A program made the translations under genes and the position numbers. Under the pieces are notes generated by a model that saw only the letters and a program-made list of their open reading frames with translations, did not search any database and was not told where the DNA came from. This document shows positions 10,060-18,762 of a stretch of 36,562 nucleotides of DNA, in pieces. The stretch is from Pseudomonadota bacterium (lineage in GTDB: Bacteria; Pseudomonadota; Alphaproteobacteria; Caulobacterales; Caulobacteraceae), in assembly GCA_021816155.1 (NCBI GenBank), contig JAKAZA010000024.1:1-36562 (forward strand). Direction: 5' to 3'. Position 1 is the first letter of the stretch. Every line of letters begins with the position of its first letter.

Positions 10060-10779
10060 GTGGTGAAGCGACCTTCCGGCCGGCTGGCCGACCAGCTGCG
10101 CGAAGTGACGCTGGAGACCGACGTGAACCGCTATGCCGAGGGTTCGTGCCTCGTCTCGTTCGGCCATACCCGCGTGCTGGTGACGGCAAGCCTCGATGAG
10201 ACCGTGCCCCCGTTCCTGCGCGGTCGCGGCCAGGGCTGGGTGACGGCCGAGTACGGCATGTTGCCGCGGGCCACTCACACCCGCGGCCGCCGCGAAGCGG
10301 CCGAGGGCAAGCAGTCCGGCCGCAGCCAGGAGATCCAGCGGCTGATCGGCCGCTCCCTGCGTGCGGTCACCGACCTGAGGGCCCTGGGCGAGCGGCAGAT
10401 CACGCTCGACTGCGACGTCATCCAGGCGGACGGGGGCACGCGCACCGCGGCGATCACCGGCGCCTGGGTGGCGCTTCGGCTGGCCACCCGCTGGCTGAAG
10501 GACGAAGGCGTCATCGCCGCCGACGCAATCCGCGACCACGTTGCGGCTGTTTCCTGCGGCGTCTGCAAAGACCAGCCCGTGCTCGACCTCGACTACGAGG
10601 AGGACTCCACCGCCGAGGCGGACGCCAACTTCGTGCTGACCGGCGTCGGCGACATCGTGGAGATCCAGGCCACCGGCGAGAAGCGCGGGTTCACCAGGGC
10701 GGAGTTCGAGCAGCTCTTCACGTTGGCCCAAAGCGGCGTCGCGACCCTCGTGGAACTGCAGAAGAGGGCGATCGCCTAG
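10060..10779 (+). CDS. rph: Ribonuclease PH
   Basis: [32 protein letters not shown] and [17 protein letters not shown] motifs. Confidence 0.97.
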   Translation: MVKRPSGRLADQLREVTLETDVNRYAEGSCLVSFGHTRVLVTASLDETVPPFLRGRGQGWVTAEYGMLPRATHTRGRREAAEGKQSGRSQEIQRLIGRSLRAVTDLRALGERQITLDCDVIQADGGTRTAAITGAWVALRLATRWLKDEGVIAADAIRDHVAAVSCGVCKDQPVLDLDYEEDSTAEADANFVLTGVGDIVEIQATGEKRGFTRAEFEQLFTLAQSGVATLVELQKRAIA

Positions 10780-11912
10780 GCTCGCAGCGGCATCAGCACG
10801 TACTGGACGCCGGCGTCGGTGGGATCCAGCACCAGGGTCGGGTCGAGCACGGTCGCGCCGCCCGCGTGTTCAGGGAAGCGGAACTCGGCGATCTCGCCGC
10901 CGATCTGGGTGGTGACGTCGAGGATGTAGCGCGCATTGAAGCCGATCTCGAACGGTTCGCCCTCGTAGTCGACCTCCAGCTCCTCGACCGCCTGGCCGGC
11001 GTCCATGTTGCGCACGGTGAGGGTCATGCGCCCGCTCTCGATCGAGAGCCGCACGGCGCGGCTCTGCTCGGTCGAGATGGTCGCCACGCGGTCGACCGCA
11101 GCGGCGAAGAGGGCGTTGTCGAGCGTCATCACACGCTTGTTGTCGCGCGGTATCACGCGCTCGTACGGCGGGAACGAGCCGTCGATCACCTTCGACGTCA
11201 TCTGCGTGTGGTTCACGCCGAACCGCACCTTCTGCGCCGAGACACCCATCACCACCGTCTCGCCGCCGTCGTCCAGGAGGCGCCTCGCCTCGCCCACGGT
11301 CTTGCGGGGGATGATCACGCCTGGCGCGCCGGAGAAGCCCTCGGGGGCCGGCATCTCGGCCAGCGCCAGGCGGCGGCCGTCGGTCGCCACGGCGCGCAGC
11401 TTCGCTTGGCCCTCCTCGACGACGGCGTGCAGGTAGAGGCCGTTGAGGTAGTAGCGCGTCTCTTCGGTCGAGATGGCGAAGCGCGTCTTGTCGATCAGGC
11501 GGATGAGGTCGTTGGTGTCGATCGAGGTCGCCGCGCCAAGTCCCTCGGCCGACATCACCGGGAAATCGCCAGCCGGCAGGACCGGCAGGTTGAAGCGCGA
11601 ACGGCCGGCGGCCACCTGCAGGCGGGGGTCTTCGCCGGTGTAGCTGAGCGAGACGTCCGCCCCTTCGGGCAGCTTTCGCACGATCTCATAGAGCGTGTGC
11701 GCCGGCGCCGTGATCTGGCCCGGGACGTCCACCTGCGCAGGGCTGGCGTCGGTGATCTCCATGTCGAGGTCGGTGGCCGAGAAGGCGACCTGGTCCTGGC
11801 CGGCCGAGAGCAGCACGTTGGAGAGGATCGGGATGGTGTTGCGCCGCTCGACGACGCTCTGCACGTGCCCGAGGGCCTTCAAGAGCGCCGCCCGCTCGAT
11901 TGTCAGCTTCAT
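10776..11912 (-). CDS. dnaN: DNA polymerase III subunit beta (sliding clamp)
   Basis: [35 protein letters not shown] and the C-terminal YVLMPLRA. Confidence 0.98.
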   Translation of the reverse strand: MKLTIERAALLKALGHVQSVVERRNTIPILSNVLLSAGQDQVAFSATDLDMEITDASPAQVDVPGQITAPAHTLYEIVRKLPEGADVSLSYTGEDPRLQVAAGRSRFNLPVLPAGDFPVMSAEGLGAATSIDTNDLIRLIDKTRFAISTEETRYYLNGLYLHAVVEEGQAKLRAVATDGRRLALAEMPAPEGFSGAPGVIIPRKTVGEARRLLDDGGETVVMGVSAQKVRFGVNHTQMTSKVIDGSFPPYERVIPRDNKRVMTLDNALFAAAVDRVATISTEQSRAVRLSIESGRMTLTVRNMDAGQAVEELEVDYEGEPFEIGFNARYILDVTTQIGGEIAEFRFPEHAGGATVLDPTLVLDPTDAGVQYVLMPLRA

Positions 11913-11948
11913 CCAGGTCCTGTCCGCAAAGCCCCGCAGGCGGGTTTC

Positions 11949-12082
11949 GAATCCCCGCGCCGCTCTTCCGATCGGACGCGCGAGATTAGACGAAACCGCG
12001 CCCGGCGGAAGGCCTGCAGATTCCCATTGTCCACAGCTGCGCGACTCCTGCGCGACGGAGCGAACCTAGCGCCGTTTGATTC
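11949..12082. promoter_or_regulatory. Cluster of four GANTC sites upstream of dnaN / ferritin-like gene
   Basis: GAATC 11949-11953, GATTC 12019-12023, GACTC 12043-12047, GATTC 12078-12082, read directly. Confidence 0.85.
12027..12035. promoter_or_regulatory. DnaA-box-like 9-mer TTGTCCACA
   Basis: One mismatch to TTATCCACA, in the dnaN upstream region. Confidence 0.4.
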
Positions 12083-12169
12083 GTGACGCGGGCGTCATTT
12101 TTCTTGACACTGCGAACTGCTCGCAGGCATATCGCCGCGCCAGAACCGTCCAACTTGGGAGACTTAGCC

Positions 12170-13297
12170 GTGGCCGATGGCAATATCACGAAGGACGAAG
12201 TGTACCGCGCCGTGGCGCCTACCGACTTCGAGTCCATGCTCGAGCTCGACCGCTACAACAACCGCTCGACCGCCTTCGACAAGATCATTTCGGCCACGCA
12301 CGACCACTTCTGGGACCCGCTCTCGAAGGACTACATCGACTTCAACGAGCCGTTCGACATGGAGAACGAGGCGCTGCTTCCCGAGGAGATGATCGGGGTG
12401 CTGCAGACCAACTACGGCAAGGAGATGCTCGCCGACCCGAAGAAGCGGATCGCCTTCATCAACGCCCAGACGCTGCGCTCGTTCTCGTCGATCCTGCACG
12501 GCGAGCAAGGCGCGCTGAACCTGTCGGCCAGCCTGTGCCACGTGCTCTATGACCAAGGCGCGCAGGAGTACGCCGCCAACCAGACCCGCGAAGAGGCCCG
12601 CCACGTCACGGCCTTCGCCAAGTACATCAAGGCCCGCTGGGGCCGGCCGGCGAAGTGCTCGCCGGTGCTGCAGAACCTGCTCGTCGAGATCATCTCCTCG
12701 CCGGAGGTCTACAAGAAGATCATCGGCATGCAGATGCTGGTGGAGGGCCTGGCCATGGGCGCCTTCGCGACCTTCTACCAGAAGCTCAACGACCCGCTCG
12801 GTCGCAAGCTGATGCAGCTCGTCATGACCGACGAGGCTTTCCACCACAAGTTCGGGAAGATCTGGGCCGACCGCACCATTCCGAAGCTGACCGAGGACGA
12901 GCACAACATCATCGAAGACTGGGCGGCTCACTGCTTCCAGACGCTGCTCTTCAATCTCGTCGCGCCGTCCGAGCAGCGCGACCTGTTCGAGGAATTCGGC
13001 ATGGATCCCGACCGGGTGATCGCTGAATTCGCCGAGATCGCGACGGACGAGAACCGCCGCGAGGACATGAAGGAAGCCACCAACATCTTCCGCGTGCTGA
13101 TCAAGACCCTGCTCAACGCTGGCATCATCACCGACCGCACGCGCGCCTTCTATGCGATGTATGTCGACATGGACGAGCTCAAGGGCGAAGGCGACAAGAT
13201 GGTCGGAGACGAGATCGCCGAAGAAGGCATCGTCTACTTGAAGGCGATCAACTTCCGCGACCGCTCGCCAGGCCTGCGGCTTGCCGCCGCAGAGTAA
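12170..13297 (+). CDS. Ferritin-like / putative diiron carboxylate protein
   Basis: Metal-ligand-like pattern HGEQGALN, TREEARHVTAFAKY, MLVEGLAMGAF and TDEAFHHKFGKIW. GTG start at 12170 preferred over the ORF-track start 12083. Confidence 0.8.
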   Translation: MADGNITKDEVYRAVAPTDFESMLELDRYNNRSTAFDKIISATHDHFWDPLSKDYIDFNEPFDMENEALLPEEMIGVLQTNYGKEMLADPKKRIAFINAQTLRSFSSILHGEQGALNLSASLCHVLYDQGAQEYAANQTREEARHVTAFAKYIKARWGRPAKCSPVLQNLLVEIISSPEVYKKIIGMQMLVEGLAMGAFATFYQKLNDPLGRKLMQLVMTDEAFHHKFGKIWADRTIPKLTEDEHNIIEDWAAHCFQTLLFNLVAPSEQRDLFEEFGMDPDRVIAEFAEIATDENRREDMKEATNIFRVLIKTLLNAGIITDRTRAFYAMYVDMDELKGEGDKMVGDEIAEEGIVYLKAINFRDRSPGLRLAAAE

Positions 13298-13332
13298 CGC
13301 TCAAGTTCTCATTTTAGTCGTGAATCGTGTTT

Positions 13333-13367
13333 AGCGCCCCGCATCCGAACGCGGGGCGCTTGCCTTT
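13333..13367 (+). terminator. Rho-independent terminator of the ferritin-like gene
   Basis: Perfect 10-bp stem AGCGCCCCGC / GCGGGGCGCT with an 8-nt loop, followed by TGCCTTTT. Confidence 0.88.
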
Positions 13368-13396
13368 TCGCCGACCAGCGGCGAAAATCACGAAGG

Positions 13397-13933
13397 ATGA
13401 GAATGAAGGTTCCGGTTGCGATTCTCTCCCTGCTGGCGCTGGCCGGCGTGGCGTTCCCGGTTGCGGCGGCTCAGTTGCAGCCGTTGCGCCCTGTCGCCCG
13501 GAATCTCTATTCCGGGCGGTGGTACGAGATCGCCCGCACCCCGAATATCACCGAAGGCGATTGCCAGGGCTCGACGTACGACTTCGCCGGCTGGTCGGCC
13601 GGCCAGTTCTCCGCCGTGCAGACATGCCATCAGGGCGGACCGGCCGGCCCGGCGCGTAGCATCAAGGTCAGCGGCCGCGTGCTGCCCCAGACTGCGAACA
13701 CCAAGATGCAGCTCGCGATCCTCGGCGGCCTCTGGACCCAGCAGTACTGGATACTCGACCATGCGCTGGACAACGCGTGGCTGATCATGACCACGCCGAA
13801 CAACCGTTATGTCTGGCTGATGTCGCGCCAGCCGGTGCTGACCGGCGCGTCCCGCGCCGCCGCGCTCGCCCGCCTGTCGCAGTTCGGCTTCGATCTGTCC
13901 CACCTCGTCTTCCCGCAGCAGGCGATGCGCTAG
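13397..13933 (+). CDS. Lipocalin family protein (Blc-like), exported
   Basis: Signal peptide then YSGRWYEIARTPNITEGDCQGSTYDF and YWILDHALDNAWLIMTTPNNRYVWLMSRQP. Confidence 0.88.
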   Translation: MRMKVPVAILSLLALAGVAFPVAAAQLQPLRPVARNLYSGRWYEIARTPNITEGDCQGSTYDFAGWSAGQFSAVQTCHQGGPAGPARSIKVSGRVLPQTANTKMQLAILGGLWTQQYWILDHALDNAWLIMTTPNNRYVWLMSRQPVLTGASRAAALARLSQFGFDLSHLVFPQQAMR

Positions 13934-13940
13934 CGGACGG

Positions 13941-13966
13941 TTGACGGCGCGGAACGAAGCTGGAAC
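13941..13966 (+). promoter_or_regulatory. Candidate housekeeping promoter with overlapping LexA-type SOS box for mmcB
   Basis: TTGACGG (13941-13947)-N11-GCTGGAAC (13959-13966) fits the Caulobacter sigma-73 consensus TTGACGS-N10-14-GCTANAWC with one mismatch. GAAC-N7-GAAC occupies 13952-13966. Confidence 0.7.
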
Positions 13967-13975
13967 ACATCGGGC

Positions 13976-14410
13976 GTGGAGACGCTGGTCCTCGCCGTGT
14001 CGCGTCCTGAGACCACCGGCGCCGTGACCCGAGGCGCCGGACGGCTGATGGCTGCGCTGGGCTACGCGCCGCTCATGGAAGTGACGCTGCCTAACGGGCG
14101 ACGCGCCGACATCATGGCGCTTGGGCCGAAGGGCGAGATCGCCATCTGCGAGGTCAAGTCGAGCGCCGAGGATTTCAGGACGGACGGCAAATGGCCAGAG
14201 TACCTGCCTTACTGCGACGTCTTCTACTTCGCCGTGGCCCCGGAGTTCCCTCGTGAAATACTGCCCGAGGCGCCTGGGCTGATCGTGGCCGATGCGTTCG
14301 GCGGGGCGGTGCTGCGCGAGCCGCCGGAAACGCTGCTGGCCGCCGCGCGGCGCAAGGCGCTGACGGTCGCCTTCGCGCGTCTGGCGGCGATGCGGACGAT
14401 GGGCCTCTGA
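13976..14410 (+). CDS. mmcB: MmcB family DNA repair protein
   Basis: PETTGAVTRGAGRLM, NGRRADIMALGPKGEIAICEVKSSAEDFRTDGKWPEYLPYCDVFYFAV. GTG start at 13976, alternative GTG at 13997. Confidence 0.88.
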   Translation: METLVLAVSRPETTGAVTRGAGRLMAALGYAPLMEVTLPNGRRADIMALGPKGEIAICEVKSSAEDFRTDGKWPEYLPYCDVFYFAVAPEFPREILPEAPGLIVADAFGGAVLREPPETLLAAARRKALTVAFARLAAMRTMGL

Positions 14411-14458
14411 GTGGACCGCCAGCGCGGCCGGGGCCCGTCGGGACGGTCCCCGCGCGAC

Positions 14459-15016
14459 CTACCGCGGCGCGCGCTTGGCCAGGATGCGCTGGAGCGTGCG
14501 CCGGTGCATGTTCAGCCGGCGCGCCGTTTCCGACACGTTGTGATTGCATAGTTCGTACACGCGCTGGATGTGCTCCCAGCGCACGCGGTCGGCGCTCATC
14601 GGGTTCTCAGGCGGGGCCGGCGTCGAACCCCCCTGCGCGAGCAGCGCCTTGACCACATCGTCGGCGTCGGCGGGCTTGGAGAGGTAGTCGACCGCGCCAG
14701 CCTTCACCGCGGCCACCGCCGTGGCGATATTGCCGTACCCGGTGAGCATGATCACCCGCGCGTCCGGTCGGGCCTCGCGCAAGGCTTCCACCACCTTCAG
14801 GCCGGAGCCGTCCTCGAGCCGCATGTCCAGCACCGCGAACGCCGGGGCGCGGGCGCGCACGGCAGCCAGAGCATCGGCGACCGACTCGACGAGTGTCGCG
14901 TGGAAGCCGCGGCTTTCGAGCGCGCGCCCGAGCCGGTTGCGAAGCGGTGCGTCGTCGTCGAGCAGCAGCAACGACTTGTCCTCCAGCCCGGCCACCGCGG
15001 TTTCAAGGCTCGACAT
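14459..15016 (-). CDS. actR: ActR/RegA/PrrA-type redox response regulator
   Basis: Receiver domain (LLLDDDAPLRNRL, VLDMRLEDGSGLKVV, KPADADDVVKAL) and Fis-type HTH (NVSETARRLNMHRRTLQRILAKRAPR). Confidence 0.92.
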   Translation of the reverse strand: MSSLETAVAGLEDKSLLLLDDDAPLRNRLGRALESRGFHATLVESVADALAAVRARAPAFAVLDMRLEDGSGLKVVEALREARPDARVIMLTGYGNIATAVAAVKAGAVDYLSKPADADDVVKALLAQGGSTPAPPENPMSADRVRWEHIQRVYELCNHNVSETARRLNMHRRTLQRILAKRAPR

Positions 15017-15111
15017 CAGCACTCGCTCCCAGCTTCCCCAAGGGGCGCCACAAATCGCCCAAGTTGCATTCTGTCGTCCGAGAATGTGACTTTGCAAGTG
15101 CGGAGGCTTGC

Positions 15112-16497
15112 CTATGCGGTTGCCGGCGCTTCGATCCGCGATCTGGGCCAGCGGGCCGAGACGATCGCCCCGCCAGGCCGGCCATTGCGGAATTCCACCA
15201 CGGCGCCGGTGCGCTCCAGCAGGGTCTTGGCGATGAAGAAGCCCAGGCCCATGCCGATGTGGCCCGTGCGCGAGCCCTCTGCGCCCGGACGACTGGTTAC
15301 ATAGGGCTCGCCCAGCTTTGCGAGGACCGCCGGCGAAAAGCCCGGGCCATCGTCGCGCACCTCGACCTGCACGCTCTCGGCGTCGAAGCGGGCGGTGACC
15401 AGGATCTCCTTGCGCGCGAAATCGAAGGCGTTCTCGACGATCGAGGTCATGGCGTGCACCACCTCGGGCCAGCGCCAGATGTTCGGCGTCTCGACGCCCG
15501 GCGCGCCGGTGACCACCGCCTCGACCCGCACCGCCTCCTCGCCGACGTAGGGGCGGACCACCTCGCTGACGAACTGCAGCAGGCTCATCCGCTCGTGCAC
15601 CTGATCGCCGGTCTCGGGCGTCTCGGCGAGCCGCCGCAGGATGTCTCGGCAGCGCTGGGCCTGCGCCATCAGGAGCATCGCGTCGTCGTGCACGGGCCCT
15701 TCCGGCGTCTCCCGCGCCATCTCCTTGGCGACGACGGCGATCGTGGCGAGCGGCGTGCCCAGCTCATGCGCCGCCGCGGCGGCGAGCGCGCCTAGCGCGG
15801 ACATGCGCTGTTCGCGCGCCAGCACCGTCTCGGTGACATTGAGCGCCAACTCCATCTGCGCCGCCTCCGTCGCCGCCTGATGGGCGTAGGCGGCCGCGAA
15901 GACGATGCCGGCCACCAGCGCCACCGCCAGCCCGGCGCGATAGATGACCGGCAGCGACGGAGGGTCGCCGTCGCTCCAGGGCAGCGGCATCGACCAGACG
16001 GCCAGCGTCAGCGTGGCCGCGATTGCGAGCAAGGCGAGGCCTGCGGCGAAGCGCGACGGCAGGCTCGCGCTTCCCAGGATCACCGGGGCGACGATCAGCA
16101 GCGCGAACGGATTGGCGAGCCCGCCGGTGAAGTAAAGCATCGCCGCGAGCTGGAGCACGTCGAAGCCCAGCTGGGCGGCCGGCTCCCAGTCGGCGCCGCT
16201 GCGACGCCCGAGCGGCGTGAACGTGAGCAGCAGGTTGAGCCCGATCCCGGCGCCGACCACGACGGCGCAGGCAAGGTAGGGCGCCGGGAACCGCAGGCCC
16301 TCGGCGACCACGGCCAGCGTCACCGCCTGACCGCCGAGGGCGAGCCACCGCAGCGTGATCAGGGTGCGAGCGCGCAGCCGGCCAGTGCGTCTGACCGACG
16401 ACGCTGCGGCCGCTTGCGCCGCTGCCGCCCCCAGCGTATCGGGGCCCGGCTTGGCGGGGGCCTGAGTAACGTTCGAAGGCGAGAGCGCCATGGTCAT
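15112..16497 (-). CDS. actS: ActS/RegB/PrrB-type redox sensor histidine kinase
   Basis: YFTGGLANPFALLIVAPVIL (GGxxNPF motif), AAAAHELGTPLATIAVVAKEM H-box, AQRCRDILRRL cysteine box, and HATPase region DDGPGFS / GMGLGFFIAKTLLERTGA. Confidence 0.93.
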   Translation of the reverse strand: MTMALSPSNVTQAPAKPGPDTLGAAAAQAAAASSVRRTGRLRARTLITLRWLALGGQAVTLAVVAEGLRFPAPYLACAVVVGAGIGLNLLLTFTPLGRRSGADWEPAAQLGFDVLQLAAMLYFTGGLANPFALLIVAPVILGSASLPSRFAAGLALLAIAATLTLAVWSMPLPWSDGDPPSLPVIYRAGLAVALVAGIVFAAAYAHQAATEAAQMELALNVTETVLAREQRMSALGALAAAAAHELGTPLATIAVVAKEMARETPEGPVHDDAMLLMAQAQRCRDILRRLAETPETGDQVHERMSLLQFVSEVVRPYVGEEAVRVEAVVTGAPGVETPNIWRWPEVVHAMTSIVENAFDFARKEILVTARFDAESVQVEVRDDGPGFSPAVLAKLGEPYVTSRPGAEGSRTGHIGMGLGFFIAKTLLERTGAVVEFRNGRPGGAIVSARWPRSRIEAPATA

Positions 16498-17161
16498 CAG
16501 GATCGCCGAGATTGAGCGTGTAAGCGAGACCCGTCAAACGGGTTCTTGCAGGCGGGGCTCGCGTCTGGCGCGTGCCGTCGCCGCGGCGCTGGCGCTCGCC
16601 GCGCCGCTGGCCGCCTGCGCGCCGCACGCCGGCGGCTCGGGCGCCGCGCAGGTGGCGGCGAACCCCGACGAAACGCCGGGCGGGCCCTTCACGCTGATCG
16701 ACCAGGACGGCAAGCCGGCCGACCAGCGCGTGTTGAACGGCAAGTGGAGCATCGTCTTCTTCGGCTATACGTTCTGTCCGGATTTCTGCCCCACGACGCT
16801 CACCACACTGGGCCAGACGATGAACGTGCTGGGGGCGAAGGCGCAGGACGTGCAGGTCGTGTTCATCACGGTGGACCCGGCTCGCGACACGCCGCAGCAG
16901 CTCAAGACCTACCTCTCGGCGCGCGTCTTTCCGCGGAACATGATCGGGCTCACGGGCACGCCGGCCCAGATCGCCCAGGTCGCGAAGGAGTACGTGGTCT
17001 ACTACAAGAAGGACGGAACCGGACCGAACTACACCGTCGACCACTCGACGGCGCTTTACCTCATGGACCCCGCCGGCAAGTATCACGGCGTCATCGCCGA
17101 CGGCCTCACGCCGCAGGAGGAAGCGCACCAGATCTCGGCGGCGATGTCCGGCGCCGCCTGA
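16490..17161 (+). CDS. SCO/SenC/PrrC family copper-binding protein, probable lipoprotein
   Basis: FFGYTFCPDFCPTTLTTL (CxxxC), VFITVDPARDTP, and lipobox-like PLAAC. Confidence 0.92.
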   Translation: MVIRIAEIERVSETRQTGSCRRGSRLARAVAAALALAAPLAACAPHAGGSGAAQVAANPDETPGGPFTLIDQDGKPADQRVLNGKWSIVFFGYTFCPDFCPTTLTTLGQTMNVLGAKAQDVQVVFITVDPARDTPQQLKTYLSARVFPRNMIGLTGTPAQIAQVAKEYVVYYKKDGTGPNYTVDHSTALYLMDPAGKYHGVIADGLTPQEEAHQISAAMSGAA

Positions 17162-17217
17162 GAGGCCGCGACGATCCGTCCAGGTTTGTGCTGGACTTCG
17201 TTAAGCCAGGCCCCGAT

Positions 17218-18504
17218 ATGATGCTGCATCGCACAATCGGTGGCTCGATGCTCTACGCTTTGCACGAGGCGGCTTACCACACCGCGACACCTCTCAGAAT
17301 CGCCGCGCAGGCCGCGCGCGAGTTCTGGAGTTCGCCGCTGAACCCGGCCAGCCATTCCACGTGGGGGCGAACGCTCTATGCGTCCGCCGACCTCGTCGCC
17401 AATCTCACCCACCGCTACGGCCGCCCGGAGTGGGGCGTCGCCTCGGTAAAGGTGAAGGATCGCACCGTCGCGGTGCGCGAGGACGTGGTCTGGCAGACAC
17501 CGTGGGTGAAGCTGCGTCGCTTTTCGCGCGAGCCGCTGGACCTGCGCCGCGCCCGCGCGCCGCTGGCTTCGCCGCCCTTGCTGATCGTGGCGCCGTTGTC
17601 CGGCCACTACGCCACGCTGCTGCGCGGCACCGTGCAGACGTTCCTCCAGGATTTCGACGTCTACGTCACCGACTGGTCGAATGCGCGCGAAGTGCCGATC
17701 CTCGAGGGCCGCTTCGACTTCCACGATTACATCGACCACGTGGCCGACATCCTGCGCCAGATCGGCGAGCGGGCGCACGTGGTCGCCGTCTGCCAGCCGG
17801 GCCCACCGGTGCTCGCGGCGGCCGCGCTCATGGCCGAGGACGGCGATCCGCACCGACCCGCGAGCCTCAGTTTTCTCGGTAGCCCGATAGACGCCCGCTT
17901 CGCGCCGACGGCCACCAACCGCCTGGCCGAGGAGCGGCCGTTCAGCTGGTTCCAGCAGGCGATGATCTACACAGTGCCCGCGCCCTATCCGGGGATGGTG
18001 CGGCGCGTCTACCCGGGCTTCGTGCAGCTCTACAGCTTCATCTCGATGAACGCCGATCGGCACCGCGAGGCGCATGGGCGCTACTTCGAGCAGCTCGTCG
18101 CGGGCGATGGCGACTCGGCCGATCGGCACCGCGAATTCTATGACGAATACCTCTCGGTCCTCGATCTCACCGAGGAGTTCTACCTTCAGACGGTGGATAC
18201 GGTCTTCCAGCGCTATCTGCTGCCGAAGGGTGAACTCGAGCACCGCGGGCGCAGGGTCGACCTCGCCGCCCTGTCGGACGTCGCGATCATGAGCGTCGAG
18301 GGCGAGAACGACGACATTTCGGGCGTCGGCCAGACCCAGGCGGTCCACGCCCTGACCCCCAACGTGCCAGACGCCCTGCACGAACTCTACGTTCAGCCGC
18401 GTGTCGGCCACTACGGCGTCTTCAACGGCCGCCGCTTCACCGACGAGATCTACCCGCGCATCCGCGCGTTCATCGACAAGGCCGAAGCCGCGGTTGCCGC
18501 GTAG
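17218..18504 (+). CDS. phaZ: Intracellular poly(3-hydroxybutyrate) depolymerase
   Basis: FDVYVTDWSNAREVPILEGRFDFHDYIDHV; AVCQPGPPVLAAAALMAE (Cys nucleophile-type motif); PKGELEHRGRRVDL. Start 17218, 17221 or 17248. Confidence 0.92.
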   Translation: MMLHRTIGGSMLYALHEAAYHTATPLRIAAQAAREFWSSPLNPASHSTWGRTLYASADLVANLTHRYGRPEWGVASVKVKDRTVAVREDVVWQTPWVKLRRFSREPLDLRRARAPLASPPLLIVAPLSGHYATLLRGTVQTFLQDFDVYVTDWSNAREVPILEGRFDFHDYIDHVADILRQIGERAHVVAVCQPGPPVLAAAALMAEDGDPHRPASLSFLGSPIDARFAPTATNRLAEERPFSWFQQAMIYTVPAPYPGMVRRVYPGFVQLYSFISMNADRHREAHGRYFEQLVAGDGDSADRHREFYDEYLSVLDLTEEFYLQTVDTVFQRYLLPKGELEHRGRRVDLAALSDVAIMSVEGENDDISGVGQTQAVHALTPNVPDALHELYVQPRVGHYGVFNGRRFTDEIYPRIRAFIDKAEAAVAA

Positions 18505-18520
18505 CCCGCCGCGCGGCGGT

Positions 18521-18706
18521 TCACCGTTCGGAGAACATCACCCCGCCCTTCATCTTCGTCTCGCGGGGAGCCTCGACGATCGTCACGGTGACCGCCTCGA
18601 TCGGGGCGTTGAAGTGCTTGACCACCGCGGCGGTGATGTCGGCGCAGAGCGCCTTCTTCTGCTCGGCCGAGCGGCCCTCGACGGCGTGGACGATGACTTC
18701 GGGCAT
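18521..18706 (-). CDS. 4-oxalocrotonate tautomerase family protein
   Basis: 61 aa beginning MPEVIVHAVEGRSAEQKKALCADITAAVVKHF; Pro-1 and length fit the family. Confidence 0.88.
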   Translation of the reverse strand: MPEVIVHAVEGRSAEQKKALCADITAAVVKHFNAPIEAVTVTIVEAPRETKMKGGVMFSER

Positions 18707-18762
18707 GGGGCAAGCTCCTTCGACTGGCGCGCGCTATGCCGCGGCCGCGCCGCGCCGACAAG

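Noticed and set aside
14425-14452. GGGGCCCGTC/GACGGTCCCC hairpin between mmcB and actR as a terminator
   Set aside because: One mismatch, very short loop and no U tract; not enough support.
15017-15111. ActR/RegA binding site in the actS-actR intergenic region
   Set aside because: Some GC-rich partial matches exist, but none convincing against the degenerate RegA consensus.
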